64,000 nt of DNA from Paramacrobiotus metropolitanus. Its lineage: Eukaryota; Tardigrada; Eutardigrada; Parachela; Macrobiotidae. The notes under the pieces were generated by a model. The model made no database searches, was not told the DNA's origin, and saw only the letters and a list, made by a program, of their open reading frames with translations. Location: assembly GCF_019649055.1 (NCBI RefSeq), contig NW_026570284.1:1-64000 (forward strand). The letters are read 5' to 3'. Positions 10,006 through 24,288 of the stretch are shown here, one piece after another; the first letter of the stretch is position 1, and each line of letters starts with the position of its first letter. The position numbers were made by a program, and so were the translations under genes.

Positions 10006-13000
10006 ATGAATCGCCATCAAGTGATCACCGGAGCGGTGAATTCCGGTGATCACTGCTATTCCGTGGGAACCGTAGAAGGGGTTAACTTCACGGTAAGTCC
10101 ATGGAATGCGCAGCTTTCGATGATTTGGCAGCAGTGCTAATGAAATTCTTCAACAACTGGAACTGGTTGTGTTTTGTTGATGTTGTGCAATCACATGATA
10201 GTACCATTTGGTAGGATCTGGAATTAAAAAACTTCCAAACTTCATTCTGTTCCAGTTTCTGTTCAAGTGTAGCACGTAATCAATTAGCAAGTTAATAAGT
10301 GTTTTCAGTTTTGCAGTATGCTGGACACTGCTTTTAGGCAGTTGCTGATCTGCATACAATGTTTACAACTTGGAGAAATTCTCGTGCAATTGTGAATTTA
10401 AATATGAATTGTATTAAAATTTTTCCCTGTACATGTTTTCTCCTGGAAATAATTTAACTTGTTCTTTTGAAATGTGTAATTTGTGGATGTATTAACGTAG
10501 TTGTGTCACTTGCGTGTTGTTTAGTTAGGATTTTTTGCATTCTTAGAAATTTCGGTTAGCCTTGAAACTTGGGTTTGGGGGAGACCTTCCTTTCAATCGA
10601 TGCACTTATCCATTGCTAGCAGAAGTAAAAAGTCTACAGAAGCTTCGAGGCCGTAATATTTTACTGCGAAAGAAATAGTCGTAAAAGTCGAGTCGTTATT
10701 AGAAACATTGCGGTTGTGAGTTTCCTCGATTTCGATTGTCGTGCAAACTGGCTTCGTTATCGTTTTTAATGCGATTGATCCAGGCTCTTGCGTGTTTCAG
10801 TCGCTCAATCCTTACAGAAATTTTCGCAATCAGGCTGCGTATTTATAGTCAAAACGTTTTAATTGTTGTCGTGACTGTTTGGCCAGTCAAAAGATCGAGA
10901 TTTGGCTTCGTTGGCGTTTTTCAGGTGTTTTAATCGCAAATCATTTGAATGCAGTTGTCCTGCTTTTCCTTACTGATAAGCCATAGTATTCTTAAGAAAT
11001 TATAGTTTTCTTGTTTGGTGCATAATAATAATAGTATAATACCATTAATATGCGTAGGCAACCGTAAGCACCGAGGACAATACAAATTGTTAAAAATAAG
11101 TGCAGTATGATTTAATTCTTTTCCACAAATATTTACCTTCTTTAACCACGTTAAGCTAATGCTAGTTTGTTAATGCGATCTTGAAGGTTGGCTAAAGCCG
11201 CTTTAAAATCCTGCTTCTATTCCGTAAAATTGTCTGGGCGTCTGAATACTTGAAGATATGCGCGAAAGGGTTGTGCAAAACCAGAATAATGCATCCCTAG
11301 ACCAGACTGGCAGTGCAAAAAGTAGGCTGATATGGGAATGGGGGTGTATGGCCCTTTTTGTCTATGAGATAGCAATCTGGTGGGGTTGATCGATTGAGCG
11401 TTAAACGCAAGAATTTAGTGGCATAGCCGGGAAGTCTGGGGCCGTGCTACCAGGGCTGCACTCCATCATCTTGTTAATTACTACGATCCCGCATCGCCGC
11501 ATAAAGAGTGGATCCTGTTTATAACGATCAGACGCACTTGCGCTGGATAATCCGTGTGTGTAGTCGCTGACGGAGACATCAAACATTTTAATGAATAGCG
11601 CGTGCTCTATTGCTTATGAATCCCGTCGACATCCTTTTTTTCCCGCGTCGTGTAGACCAAGCGCCGCATCATGAATATACATATGCGCATGAATGCGATA
11701 TGGCCGTGTACACGCGCCTATACATGCCTTTTTCATTGCTTTGCAGGCCTATGCGACGGGATGTGATGTGGTAATATTGTCGAGTGATTTCCAACGCGTG
11801 CAAATAATTTCTGGCAGCAGCCATGGACATGTGCAAGTTACCTGTATCGATTGCTCATCGGACACCGGCAAGATTGCGGCATGTTACGGGAACAAAGTTT
11901 ATATTTACGAACCGGTGCCAATTTTCCATCGTGTTAGCTCCCATCGGTTGGATTACCAGTGGATCGAAACAAATGTTCTGATTTGTGATTCGGTCATAAC
12001 TGCACTTTCCTGGAATCAGGAAGGTAAACTGGCATCCTGGGACGTCTTGTGTTTATCCTTCGACTGCGATATTATCATGTCTGTTATGTTTCAGCATATT
12101 ATTATTATCTTGTATAAATATTAAAATTTATGTTTATAATTTTTATATATTTCTTAGGGCACGAACGGCTTTGGTGTTATTTATGTATCGTTAGCATTTT
12201 CAGCTTTTTTATTACAATTTAGGCACCCGATTGTTAACGGGAGGACGATGGATACAGTTATGGGCCAGTCCTGTAGTCTCGGAACCACATGTACAGCCTC
12301 CATCGACCAACAGTGCCTCCCAGTTTGTCAGCTTTTCCCTGGGTGAAAACGATCACGGTGAGGGTGACTCACAGGAAAAATGGAAAGAAGTGTGGCGGTG
12401 TCGGACATCTGCACCGGTGGCTCATCTGGAGTTTTCTCCCGATGGACGATTTTTCGCTTCTGTCGCCAAAGGCGACAGGCTAGTGAAAGTGTGGTATCGC
12501 AGCCGGAAAGTAATTCTGCCTTCTCAGGGAGCCCAGTTTTATGCAGACGGGGACGATGAAAAGCGCGAATATTCATTCGTTTACCTACCTCATCCCCGAG
12601 CTGTGACCAGCTTTTCGTGGCGAAAGACCAGTCGCTATATGCCTCGGTAATCGATAATAATTTGAAAAGTACTCATTTCATAATTTGCTGTATTGACTTT
12701 CGAACAGTTTCGATGTGTTTATGTATTTTTGTGGATTACGATAATAATTTCCATGTACTTTCAAGTTTGTTGAAGCATTGTGGATTTATCATATCGAAGT
12801 TTAATTGTTTAACGATTATGCAGGGGAGCGGTAGCCAACATGCTGTTGACTTCATGCCTGGATAACATCTGTCGTCTCTGGGTTGAGACAATGCTACCCG
12901 ACGACGGTCTGCTGAACATGCAACATCTGGATCCACTGGTTACCCAGAATCCGAAATACGGCCAACACCGGCATAAACGGCGTCTGGTGGAGCGCCTACG

Positions 13001-16000
13001 ACATATGCGCAAGTCTTTCAGAAGAGCCCGCACCCAGGGCCAGCACGACCAGCAGCCCAGCTCGACGGGAGTGCCATCCAGTGGCACCGGCAATACATTG
13101 GCCGTCAAGAAAGAACCTGTCCCCACTCTGCCGAGTTCGTACAGTGTGCATGATTTTCACAAAGTGGGCGTGCACGGTACCGGTGTATCGCCGGAATGTC
13201 ACTTCCATTTGGCGGCCAGTATCAATGCCGACACCGACATTCCTCTGGTGCCCTTGCTCAGTTCGGGATCGGGAGAGCCGTTGAGCTTTGTTATTCATTG
13301 GTTGAATAATAAGGATATGCATTTCACCTGGCAGGCGGAGAATCTTTTACACGATTTATGCAAGAAAGCCTTGCGCTCGGAGCGACATGACGATCTGACG
13401 GACCATCGAGCCGCCTCACCGGATCCGTTGGAATTCGAGGAAGAGCAGGAGGATGCGGAACTGGGTCCCACACCCAACGGGCAGCTACCCCAGACCATGC
13501 CGTCAAAGTCCAAGAAGTCGGAAAAATCTATGAATAAATTCAGCAGTTTGAGGAAGAAGCTCCCGAAAATGGGACAGCGCACCAAGTCGTTTGATTTGCT
13601 GGACGAAGATGTCGTTAGTGTGACAAGCAGCCATCGCGAGCGGGGTTCCTTGCAGCCGCAGCCCAGTGTTATCGGGTCAACAGCAGAGTCACAGGGAAGT
13701 GCACCCGGCGATACTCTGGATCGAGAAATTGAAAATCTAGTCAGAAACTGGCATCACAGCGCCGATCTGCTGTTCAGCATTCACCCCTTGGATGGGAGTT
13801 TTTTGGTCTGGGTGGTGGAATGGCTGGATGAAGAGTATCCGGGAGCGTTTCGGCAGCCACAAGTTAGTTTCTCGGCCCGTATCCCCAATGCGCTGCCGCT
13901 AGGGGATTCCGTCACTACTTGCTGCAACCTGGAAGTGTATTCCACTCATTCTGCATTCCTTGACCTATACTCCATGATAAAATTAACAGATGACAAAAGT
14001 TCGGTGTATCAGCACGCCAATGATGAGCCGCCGATTGTGTCGATGATATCCTGTCACCAGAATGGATCGTTGAATTTGTGGCGTATTAATTTCTCGGATG
14101 TGACCGAGTTTTCCGCTGTGGTCAGCGTCGGGCACGAATCCCGCATCTGCGGTCATCGTTTCCGTGTTAACGACATGGTTAGTCATCCGGTGCTTCCTCT
14201 CTTGCTCACCACCAGCCACCATAACGAATCAAGCGGCAAGCCCAAAACACCGGCTGCTGGTCGAAAAATGAGCCAGGCGTTGCTGAACTTCACACTGGGA
14301 AAAGGATTTTGTAGTGAGCTAATTCTGTGGAAAGTCGAGCCGGTTGGCCCATTGTCGAAATCCGGAGGAGTCACGGAGTTGGCCCGCATCAATTCGGCGG
14401 CTTTGAGTGCATTCTCCAGTTGTGCCTGGCTGCCGACGTTGCTGCCGGGATGGACGCTGGGTAATCTGTCGCAGACACCCAGTGCGTGTTTTGTGGCATC
14501 GGATGGTGTCAGTCTTCGTTTGTACCAAGCTGTGATCGATGCGCAGTTGCTGCTGGCCGAAATGTATGCTTCGCTCCGGAAACCGAGCGTGGTAAGTTGT
14601 TTATTGCTGAATTACTTATTTACTGTACAGCTAGGACATAGATAAATCGTATTACTTAATCTATTTTCTGTTGTAAAAATTGTTGGTTTTATGAAGTAGT
14701 CAAATTGTTTCCATTAGGCTCGAAGCGAATCCACTGTAAGCAATGCATCATCAGCCGGTCAAAGCCTACCCGAAGAGCAGATGGACATGTTTAACATTGT
14801 TAGTCTTCAATCCAGCGCACGTCCCGGCTGCATTTTGGCTCTAGATCATGTTAATGAAGCAAAGCATGTAAGTACTGTACCAATTACCAATGACGATATG
14901 GTAGTTGTTAGATTTGGTAGTTGTTGGGTTGATTTAATTTGTTGTCAAAATTTAGGATTGGCAAAATACACAATTTCTTCATATTTTCCATGAGCACGTG
15001 TTGCGTGGTAAAACTTCGGATTCAAATGCGCGCAACCTGGAAGCTGTGGTGGACCTAACGAATCTCAGTAATTTTGAGGAATATTTCTACCTGACTGTGT
15101 TAGAAAAGAACCCCCGCGGCGGCTCCATTATGCACATGTGGTCCATTGCTTTGTCATCCAAACCGAATCAAGACGACGATGACCAAGAGGCCATGTCCGG
15201 CGAGGAAGCCGACGAAGATGACGTCCCTTTGGACGATTCAAAAATGATGTCCAGTACGAAACTGTCACCTTCCAATCTGAAGATCCTCACATCCAAAGTC
15301 TGCTGCCAGCAGCTGCCCCTGCCGGCCGACATCGAAGTGGTCAGTGCTACCGCCGCCGCTGGCCATCTGAGTTCATCCGCCATCTATCCAGCGTGCTATG
15401 CTCCGTACTCCATTGCCACCGCGTGTTCGGACGGGACTATCCGATTCTGGCGCTGTCAGATCGAAGAGCCGGAGGGTCGCGTGCGATCGTATTTCTGGGA
15501 GGAATGGCGGATGATGCTGGGTCATACCAGCTGTTTGACCGTTCCGGGGAAAATTCTCGGCCTGAGCTGTGCCTATAGTGCGCGCATTGCGTGTGCGTTC
15601 AAAGCTAGTGTTGACCATATTCGCCACGATCGAGATGAACCGCAGTACAACATGAGTGTGGCGATTTTCGAATGCGAATCGACCGGCGGGTCCGAATGGG
15701 TGCAGGAAGATAAGATCGCCATACGCGGTGTGCATTTCGCCCAGACAGCGTCACCGGTGCCTGATCCTGAGGATACCCTTATGGCGATTCGGCGGGAGAA
15801 AAGAAGTATGGATAACTTGTCGCGTTTGATGGGAATGCATGAAGGTTTGCTGCCGCCTGCACCGTACGTTAATCCGTTTAAGTTGTCCAATTCGGAAACG
15901 AAGATTTCTCAGAAGCCTTGGCAGTCGGTGTCATTGGACTGGGTATCAATGGAAGATGGATCGCATGTGTTGACTGTGGGGTTGGGATGTCAGATCATGA

Positions 16001-19000
16001 TTTTCGCAGCGGTTAGTAATGATATCGCGCAGGAAAATATGAAGGCCATGGCAGAAACTGTTCCTAACACCAAACGATCGGTTTTGCGACAAGCAAGTAG
16101 CTTTGCGCTACCGGCCCAGAAAGGTTAGCTGATTTTCAAACGCAAATTTTAAATTCTGTCCGATGTCGAAGAAATGTTTCACGGTTGCAGACGTATTAAT
16201 AATTTAGTTTTAATGTAATTTTTGTTGTTCTTTAGGAATTTATCGATGGATGCGTCTTAGGCTAATTACTCTAGACCAACAAGACGGCGCCCCAGCACTT
16301 CCCAATCAAATGGCATGGGTGCGCACCGGTTTATTGGTGCTGGGCATGGACAATGAAATGTACGTGTATTCACAATGGCGAAAATCACTTGACGCCAGTC
16401 ATCCCGATATGTCAGATGCACGATGCCTGTCTGATTACAATTTAATACGATTGAACGCTTCTCCGAGCCGGATGAAAATCAACAAAACAATCCCATCACT
16501 GATGTCTGTGGAACATTTGAAGAAGATGAAATCACGAAAAACCATGACCCAGATGAGTCACATCAGTAAGCGTACCAATATACTGCAAGACACGTTCGTG
16601 ATGGACCGCGGATTGTTCGAAGCGGCTAGGATTGCTTCGCCGGTACTTCCACAGTACCATCCAAAACAACTGATGGAGCTGTTGAATTTTGGTCGTCTCC
16701 GTCGTGTGCAGGCTATTTTGGCGCATTTGCTGCGGTGCATCAAAAGTGCGCTGCCGTCGAGCGATGATGGCAACGACTTCCCAGTGGAGGACCAAGAAAA
16801 TGGTCGTCGATCGAGTTTGTCGAGGCAGCTGTCCATGAGTCGTCGCAAATCAGTAGTGCTGTCACCTGGCTCGCTGGGCGATGCCCCGAACAAGCCTAAG
16901 GAAGAAATCACGCTAGATTATATCGAAATCGACTCCATATCACCGCTGCCGCTCTTCGCCCTTCTGGAGGCTGATCATTATGTTGGGAAACGCGGTGATG
17001 AAGACGAAAATTATGATGCGTTGTTTAATGCAGAAAATGAAAACGGTAAACCGTTTTTTCGGTGTTGTTTTTAGTTGGTTTTTAAGTTTCTGTAAATGGT
17101 CTTCAGGTTTTTGATAATTTTTGTAGGAGATGAAGCCACTTTGGACGATATTCTGGATGATGAGGACGGTACGGAAGAGCAAACAAGGAAGAAGCGCACC
17201 GGGGCACGACGGGATCCGTCCGATATATACGCCTTCCATCCTAACGATGCACGCGAATTGGTCCACCATTTAACCCATATGCACCTTCCCGGCTTGTCCA
17301 GCTTAGATCAGATGCATTTATTGGCCTTGGCAGACACGGTTGCGAACTGCAGTGGTACGCTGATTCTGGATACGGAAGACGATGCCGCACATGCACCACC
17401 TACCCCGGAAAATGTCGATTCGTGTGGTTTGCGTTATTTATTGGCTGTTCGCCAGCATGTCTACCTTCTGCGCTGTCTACCGCTGAAACAGCGGGCCGCC
17501 ATCCAGAAACAGGGCATCGAATCGCGATACATTGCGTGGGCATTCCATTCGGAGAATCAGCAAGAACTGTTGAACGCCGTCCAGAACATTGTCCACGGCG
17601 AACTTAAGTGGTCGGATATCAAAGAACTGGGCATTGGTTGGTGGCTGCGGAGTAACGCGATTTTCAAAAACGTCATTGAACGTTTAGCGAAAAATGCCTA
17701 TCAAGCCTCGCAAGAGCCCATGGATGCGGCGTTGTACTATCTGGCCATGAAGCGAAAACCGGTGCTGCATGCTTTGTTTAAAGTCGTCAAAGATCAAAAG
17801 ATGATGGACTTCTTTTCCAATGATTTCACACAGGATCGCTGGCGCAAAGCGGCTTTGAAAAACGCCTTCGTATTGCTGGGGAAACAGCGGTTTGAGCATG
17901 CCGCGGCTTTTTTTATCCTGGGCAGCGCAGTGAAAGATGCGGTTGACATTATCCTGTCGAAGCTGGGCGATATGCAGCTGGCACTGATGGTTGTACGATT
18001 GTATGAAGAAGATGAATTTGGAATTATCAGTGAGAACCATGTACGGATTTTACAAGATCACGTTCTTGAGCCGTTGCACGAGGATATGGGCAGCACCGAG
18101 CCCGACCAAGTGGCTCCGTGCAATGATCCGTTCCTGCAGAGTATATCACACTGGACACTGCGGCAGTACTCCCAGTCACTGCAGGTCTTGTTGGCCGAAG
18201 AAGCCATGGACCTGACGATGACGACGGAAAATCACAGCATTTTCAACTTTTACGATTTCCTGCGCAATCATCCCATTGTCGTGCGACAAGTGCAGACATC
18301 CACAAAAGTCCACCGCAAGGATGAAATATCGTCCGTCGAGCGGAAGTTGTTCTTCAAAACCGCCCATGTTTATTTCCGCGCAGGCTGTCCACTGTTGGCG
18401 CTGGAGGTCTTGTGCAAACTGCCGGAATACTTTTACGATGAAGTGCCTGATCTGACCATCGATGTCAAAGGAATGAATGGATTGGATTCTGTGAAGGAGT
18501 CCGCGCCAGCCGCCGAACCGCAGACAGTCCAGGATTTCGATTGGGGGACCCCATCGGTGACGGTTGCCGCACCAAAAGAAGATAAACTTGAACTGTCGTG
18601 GGATGATGAAGAAAAGGAAGAGGACGAGGATGACGATGATCACTTAAGCGATCGGGGATCCGTGCTGGAATTTGGCTCCCCCAAACGCCGAATGAGCACT
18701 AGCAGTCCGCATCGGCGGGCCAGTATCCTCTCCAATGTGCAGGATCTGTCCAAACGGGTGGATATTATGGCGCAACAGTTGAAGTTTATTGCCGGCTTGA
18801 AAATTCTGATGGAAGAACTAGGGACATTAGCCACGGGATTTGAAGTGGATGGCGGTCAGCTGCGATTGATCTTATATATGTGGTTGGAGAAGGAAGTGGG
18901 CATTTTGAAACTGCTGTGCTACAAGAGCGGCGCAGCGTTGAACGAGAAACTGCGGGCCATCAAACCGATTGATGCGGAGAACGATGAGAGGATGATGTCA

Positions 19001-22000
19001 GGGGTCCACCATGAGCAGCTGGCGTTGCATGAAGCGCTGAAAGTGGACAACATGGATTTCGAGGCCAGGTTGGACAGGATGGCTCGGCGCAAAGCGTGGT
19101 TGAAGAGCAATCAGCAACTGCTGCGGTCATTGATTCACTTCTGCCAGATTTATGGCAGTAATGGCGGTGGCCTGGCATCGGTGTATATGGAGCTGACTTT
19201 ACTCGCCCACGAATTATACCAAGGATCTCTGCAACAGCAGCAGCAACTACTGACACCGCTCCCGTTTCTTACGACACTGCCCCTTTTATCAGCATTTATT
19301 ACGGGTAATTATTACCGTTTAGTTACCCGCTTTCGAAGTATTCTATTGTATTGTGCTTATTACTTATAATTCAATTATTTGTTGCAGGCCCGTTAACTAT
19401 ATCGAGCGATCCAGTGACGTACGTCAGCCGAATGTCCCATGATTTGCTGTACACACTAGCCGATAGGAAGGCACCACCTGCCGCACAGGAACCCATCACA
19501 TCCATCTATGTCATTCGTGATCTGGCTTCCGCTCTGTCGTCCATTGTATACCAATCCTTATGCGAAGGGGACCAATTTCAAACCAAGAATTTCCATTCAT
19601 CATCCGGTGCCTTGGAAGGTTTTGCGGCAACACTGCTGAATTCCGGTGGCTACATGTTTACGATGCAGCGGAAGCGCCGTAACACAATGATCGACGGCCG
19701 TCTTGTGCCGACCACACAGCCCAGCAAGTGGCCCGGCGTGCAGGCATTGCGTGCGCTGATGGCGCGGGAGCGAGATGAGAACGCACCGAAACTGCATGTT
19801 CTGCTGATGGAAACCTATATTGCGGTGTATATGTCCATGATCGTCACTGGCGTGGCGCTGCGCGATGTAAGCCTACTGTATCGTTTGGTCGGGGTTAATT
19901 TCAACGTGAAAACCTGGTCGTCTATATTTGGTGGGGGCGCCAAGAAGGTTATTCGGCGGTCCAGCTCCGATCGACGCCGATCATGTAAGATCAATGTCTT
20001 TTTTGCTTACAAATTTAAGTGAATCAAGTCTGTTGATTTTTAGTTGCCTCTACAAATAATGATTCCCGTGATCCTGCCAAACAGCGCAACCTGCTGAATG
20101 CCAAAGTGTTAGGTCATCTGCGGCCGAACAGCACCAGTCCACCGACCGCTCCTAGTACCGAAACCTCCGTAGCCACTACGACTTACCAGGAAGTGTTTGT
20201 GCCACCAGAAACCAGTATTCTGGCATCCATGCTGGCGAAACCCAATGTGGACACATCCGCTGATCCTCCGTTCTTTGATTACGATTCGGATGAATCCGTG
20301 CCCAGCGACGATGAAGATAATCCGCCAAGTGAAATCGAATTTGACGAGGAATCCAAACGGGCGGAGAGCGAACACTCGGATCCGAATTCGTACAGCTGGG
20401 CCATCGTCCGACTGGTTGTACTAAAAGCCGCTGCTAAAGTCATCCAGCAGGTGCTAACCACCGTTGCTGTCGAACAACAGGATTTGCCGGTGTTCTCCCC
20501 GGTATTACACACCACCCTGAAAATGTTGGACCACTGGCAGTTGGCGGCAATTCATGCGTTGGAAGAATTTGGCGCCGCTCCCGAAGGATTCATACCGCGA
20601 GCTTACGGAGGGTTTGGCGACACGGTCAGTGGGAAAAAGAATCCGTACGCCGTTTTATTGGATCCCAGTAACACGCCGTTCCAATCGGATCATCCGTCAG
20701 CATCACCGATGAAACGGTTGTGGAACTACCTAATTCACCAGGATTACCTCCAGGAAACTTTTGTCAAGTATATGTTCAAGCGACGTAAACCCGATCTGCC
20801 GTCGTTGGACACGCTTTCCGACCTGAATTCAGTGGATGAAGCAGCACCCAGGCCGATGCGGGATGCGATTCGCATTGTGCATAAGGACCAAGATATTGTC
20901 ACGGCGTTTACCATCAATCATGCCAATCAGAATTTAATCGCACTGAGCACATCCAAGGAGATCCAGGAAATTAACATCGCTTCGTTACTAGATCCAGAAG
21001 GCTGGTTGCAGGACGAAAGTGAGTTTAATTTACTGACCATGAAGAATCAAGCGCTGGAAAAGACCGATCCCGAGTTCCTGGTCCTGCAGACACCGACGGA
21101 TCAACCACCGGCCAACGCTCGTTCTACGGCCGCGTCATTGCTGCCGGGTGCCCAGGTGTCAACCCGGGGGGCTTACGTGGTAAGTGCTGCATGACAGTGC
21201 ATGTCGAATGATTGCTCTGGCTGCGTGCTGTTGTGCTGTGGGTTTTACCGTTTGAAGTGTTGTGCACATTTTTGGTGACGGGCTAACCGGTAATCTGGTA
21301 TTTTTGTCTTTCTCTTTCTCTGGACGCAGCTGAAGGGTTTTAACATGCCCGGTTTTACTAATCCACATTACGCTAATTTTGTGGTGGGACGTAGCGGTTA
21401 TATGATGCAGAAGGTATGTTGAGCGGATGTGTGCTGACTTGACTGGATCTTGTTAACCTTTTCCAATAATAGCGTCACTAATCATGTATAGGTGATGGTG
21501 TACTTGAATTAACAATTGTCTCGAGGCATGGTAATCATTTTAATGAGGTCACTCTGCCCTGCTTTACAGCTGAATAAACGTCCCTATAAGGAAGTCCGGC
21601 GGCTGACATCCCATCCGATGTTACCGTATTATCTGAGCGGATCGGCCGATGGTAGTATTCGACTATGGGAATTTGGCCATCAGAAACAGTTGACTACGTT
21701 GCGCTCTACATCTAATATGGCGAAAATCAACCATCTGGAATTCTCCAGTCAAGGCAACAAATTTGCCGCGTGTGACGCGGACGGCGTGGTGTCGTTCTGG
21801 CAGCTGGGCACATCGTCCAGTAATGCGCCACCCTTCATTTCCCTGCAATGCCATAATAAGACCTGTTCGGCCTTCACCTTCCTGGGATCATCCTCGCTAA
21901 TTGCCACCGCCGGGCATGCTTCAGAAAGTCGCAACGTAGCCATCTGGGATACACTGCTGCCGCCGCGTAAAGCCATGGTGGCCGCCTTCATCTGTCATGA

Positions 22001-22400
22001 CACCGGAAGTTCCTCCCTGGTCTACGCATCGCAGCATAATCTGCTGATCACCTGCGGGAAGAAGGGTGATGTCTGTCTGTTTGATATGCGCCAGCGGCAA
22101 CTGCGTCATAAATTCCAAGCCCATGAATCCGGTATCCGCGCCGTGGCACTGGATCCGACACAGGAGTATTTTGTCACCGGATCCGCAGAGGGCGATATTA
22201 AAGTGTGGGGTTTGTCGGTGCATAATTGTCTGGTTTCCTTACCGGAGGAGCATAAGAAGCAGTCGTTCTTCCGTAATTCCTCCAGCGGTGTCATGCAGTT
22301 GAGTATTGATGCGCAGAATCGCCTGTTCAGCTGCGGTGCGGATGGTTTCTTTAAGATTCGCACGCTTCAACCGCAGGACTACATTGTGCACACGCTGTGA
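10006..22400 (+). CDS. DMXL2: DmX-like protein (rabconnectin-3 alpha), WD40 V-ATPase regulator
   Basis: Twelve exons join in frame: 10006-10092, 11747-12023, 12223-12646, 12824-14591, 14718-14867, 14956-16123, 16236-17045, 17127-19304, 19388-19984, 20044-21179, 21330-21413, 21570-22400, giving about 3169 aa (human DMXL1/2 are near 3030). The start MNRHQVITGAVNSGDHC is the family N-terminus. N-terminal WD repeats span exons 2-6 (HLEFSPDGRFFAS, GDRLVKVW, ACSDGTIRFW). Exon 8 holds the Rav1/RAVE C-terminal domain (RYLLAVRQHVYLLRCLP, GWWLRSNAIF, DAALYYLAMKRKPVL, FFILGSAVKDAV). Exon 12 encodes C-terminal WD repeats (SGSADGSIRLWEF, TGSAEGDIKVWGL). Acidic low-complexity linkers lie near 15175 and 18600. 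In other animals the protein works with WDR7/rabconnectin-3 beta to assemble V-ATPase on endosomes and synaptic vesicles. No frame breaks were seen in 9.5 kb. Confidence 0.96.
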
Positions 22401-23157
22401 GAGAGGGAAAGATGAAGTTTTTGTGTATCATCAGGTTTCTTTGTGAAAGACGTCTGTTTTGTGATATATTTGCATCATTGTCTGCTTTTGTTCATGACCA
22501 GTCGTTTTGAAGAATTTTTGGGACGCTGAAAAACCGTTACAAGAAATGGAATATGTACGCGGCATAATCTCGCATTCCTTACGGGATTCGTCGTTTGTGC
22601 GCAGGACGAATGCTCTCCCAGAAACCCAGTGCCGTCGCTGTTGTCGCTTTAATTGGTGTTTGTTTTGATTTATTCTTCTTTTATTGTGTTACGTGACGAA
22701 AAAAGGTTTTATTCTTTAGCCGTTTGAGTTGGATTCTTTATGTTTGATTTTTGTGGGATGCTGATAAAGTTATTTATTTCCGTGGGTGCATTAAATAAAT
22801 TATTATGAATGAAGGCAGATGGAGCGTTGCGGTGCGTTTTGCGTTGTAAAAATACAGTTTCTTGATAAAAGTTTTCATAAATACGAAAACTTAAAAATTT
22901 TTCTATTTAAGTTTGGCTCGCGTCGCCGTGCCTAATTAAAATTTGTTTCCATTACTAATTTTCTGTAAGCAGTTTGCTTCTAAAAGTTAGTACCAAACTG
23001 TTCGTTTAGATTGGTCGGCTAATTTCGCTGCCTTGCTGTATTTTTTCGCTGCGTTCTGAAACGTATGTCCTTTTCGTGTTATGATAAACCGTGGTCAGCA
23101 TTGAAAGCAACAGTTAACTAAAACTGAAGATAAAACGACCAGTTTAAGGAATGCAAA
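22401..23157 (+). other. DMXL 3' untranslated region and flank
   Basis: AT-rich, no open frame. An AATAAA polyadenylation signal lies at 22794-22799, about 390 bp past the stop codon. The LTR element inserted about 360 bp beyond that. Confidence 0.6.
22794..22799 (+). promoter_or_regulatory. AATAAA polyadenylation signal of DMXL
   Basis: Canonical hexamer on the coding strand in the AT-rich 3' region after the DMXL stop. Confidence 0.55.
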
Positions 23158-23441
23158 TGTCAGAGTGTTGTGCGTAGTGCACAGGATATTGGCGTGTTCG
23201 CCTCACCATCACTGGATCGGCTCACCATTCGCCATTCTGCGCACATGCTAAAGCATGTTTTGCCATTCGGGTGCTAGCTACGGAACCGTCAACATCGATT
23301 CCTAGCATATTCGGATTTCATGCCCTTTTTCTGGCTAGATTTTGTGATTGCCCTTTGATTTCTATCGAAATAAAGGTTATTTCTCGAGGAGATGTTGTTT
23401 CCGTTGTCGTTTCTCTGTACAGCGTAGACGCTTCTCCGAGA
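23158..23441 (+). repeat. 5' long terminal repeat
   Basis: Matches 29516-29799 with no difference seen by eye. It begins TGTCAGAG and ends CCGAGA rather than with the usual CA. It contains the hairpin ACATGCT/AGCATGT at 23243-23258 and an AATAAA at 23369-23374 that could act as the polyadenylation signal. Confidence 0.92.
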
Positions 23442-23459
23442 TGGTGGAGATGCCTTAAG
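23442..23459 (+). promoter_or_regulatory. candidate primer-binding site
   Basis: TGGTGGAGATGCC follows the LTR directly. TGG complements the CCA end of tRNAs. I could not assign a specific tRNA. Confidence 0.5.
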
Positions 23460-24288
23460 ATCCTCGTCATTCCCTTAGTCTTTTGCACTCGATAACGGCG
23501 TTCACTCAAACACGCCGCGACCCGGAAGTTTCCTCTCTTCGGACGGAGACCTCGGCCTACCAGTGATAGCCAGCAACGAACAGCAGAAGTAGGAAAACCT
23601 CCCACAGAACTGAAGCACGGAGCGTCGCTGGTTCGGAAGGCACGCGGCCGCCAGCAAGGAGAAGAACCCAGGAACATTACGATATTGTAAGCATACTGTG
23701 TTACACAGTACGAATACGATATGTAGATTATTTCTACGGTAAAATAGGAGATTCAAACCGTAATATACCCCACGAGTTTTCCCGTATAAGGGAGAAGAGA
23801 AAAAACCTGGTGAGGTTACCGATATAGACCGTTTGAAATGGGGATTATTTCCCGTGAATTGCCTTCGCCATGAGCTGATAGCGATAACCGAACAATCGCA
23901 GTGATATTTGAATAATTGTTCCTATATTCCTTTTAATGATGACGGAACCACCAGTAATTGTTGTTTTTCTGCATCCTTTAAACCCGTATATCGATGACAT
24001 TTTAGTTGTGACGGAACGACCGTTCCGCAAACGAAAAAGTCAAAGCACTCGCTGATTATATCAGCAGATATTTTCTCCGAAAGACAGGAAAGGAGAACAA
24101 TAGAGCCGAGCCGAGCAGGCTATTTATAGCCGCCCAGGCCAGGAAATTATCTGCAGACTGCAAGGCAGCGACGCATTAAAATGCATTGACCTACAATGCA
24201 GTACATTGCACATATAGTGTAGAAAACCTATTTCGAAATAAGTTTAGAATTCAACTTTGAATTCTACCGTCTGAGTTTTGACGGCATA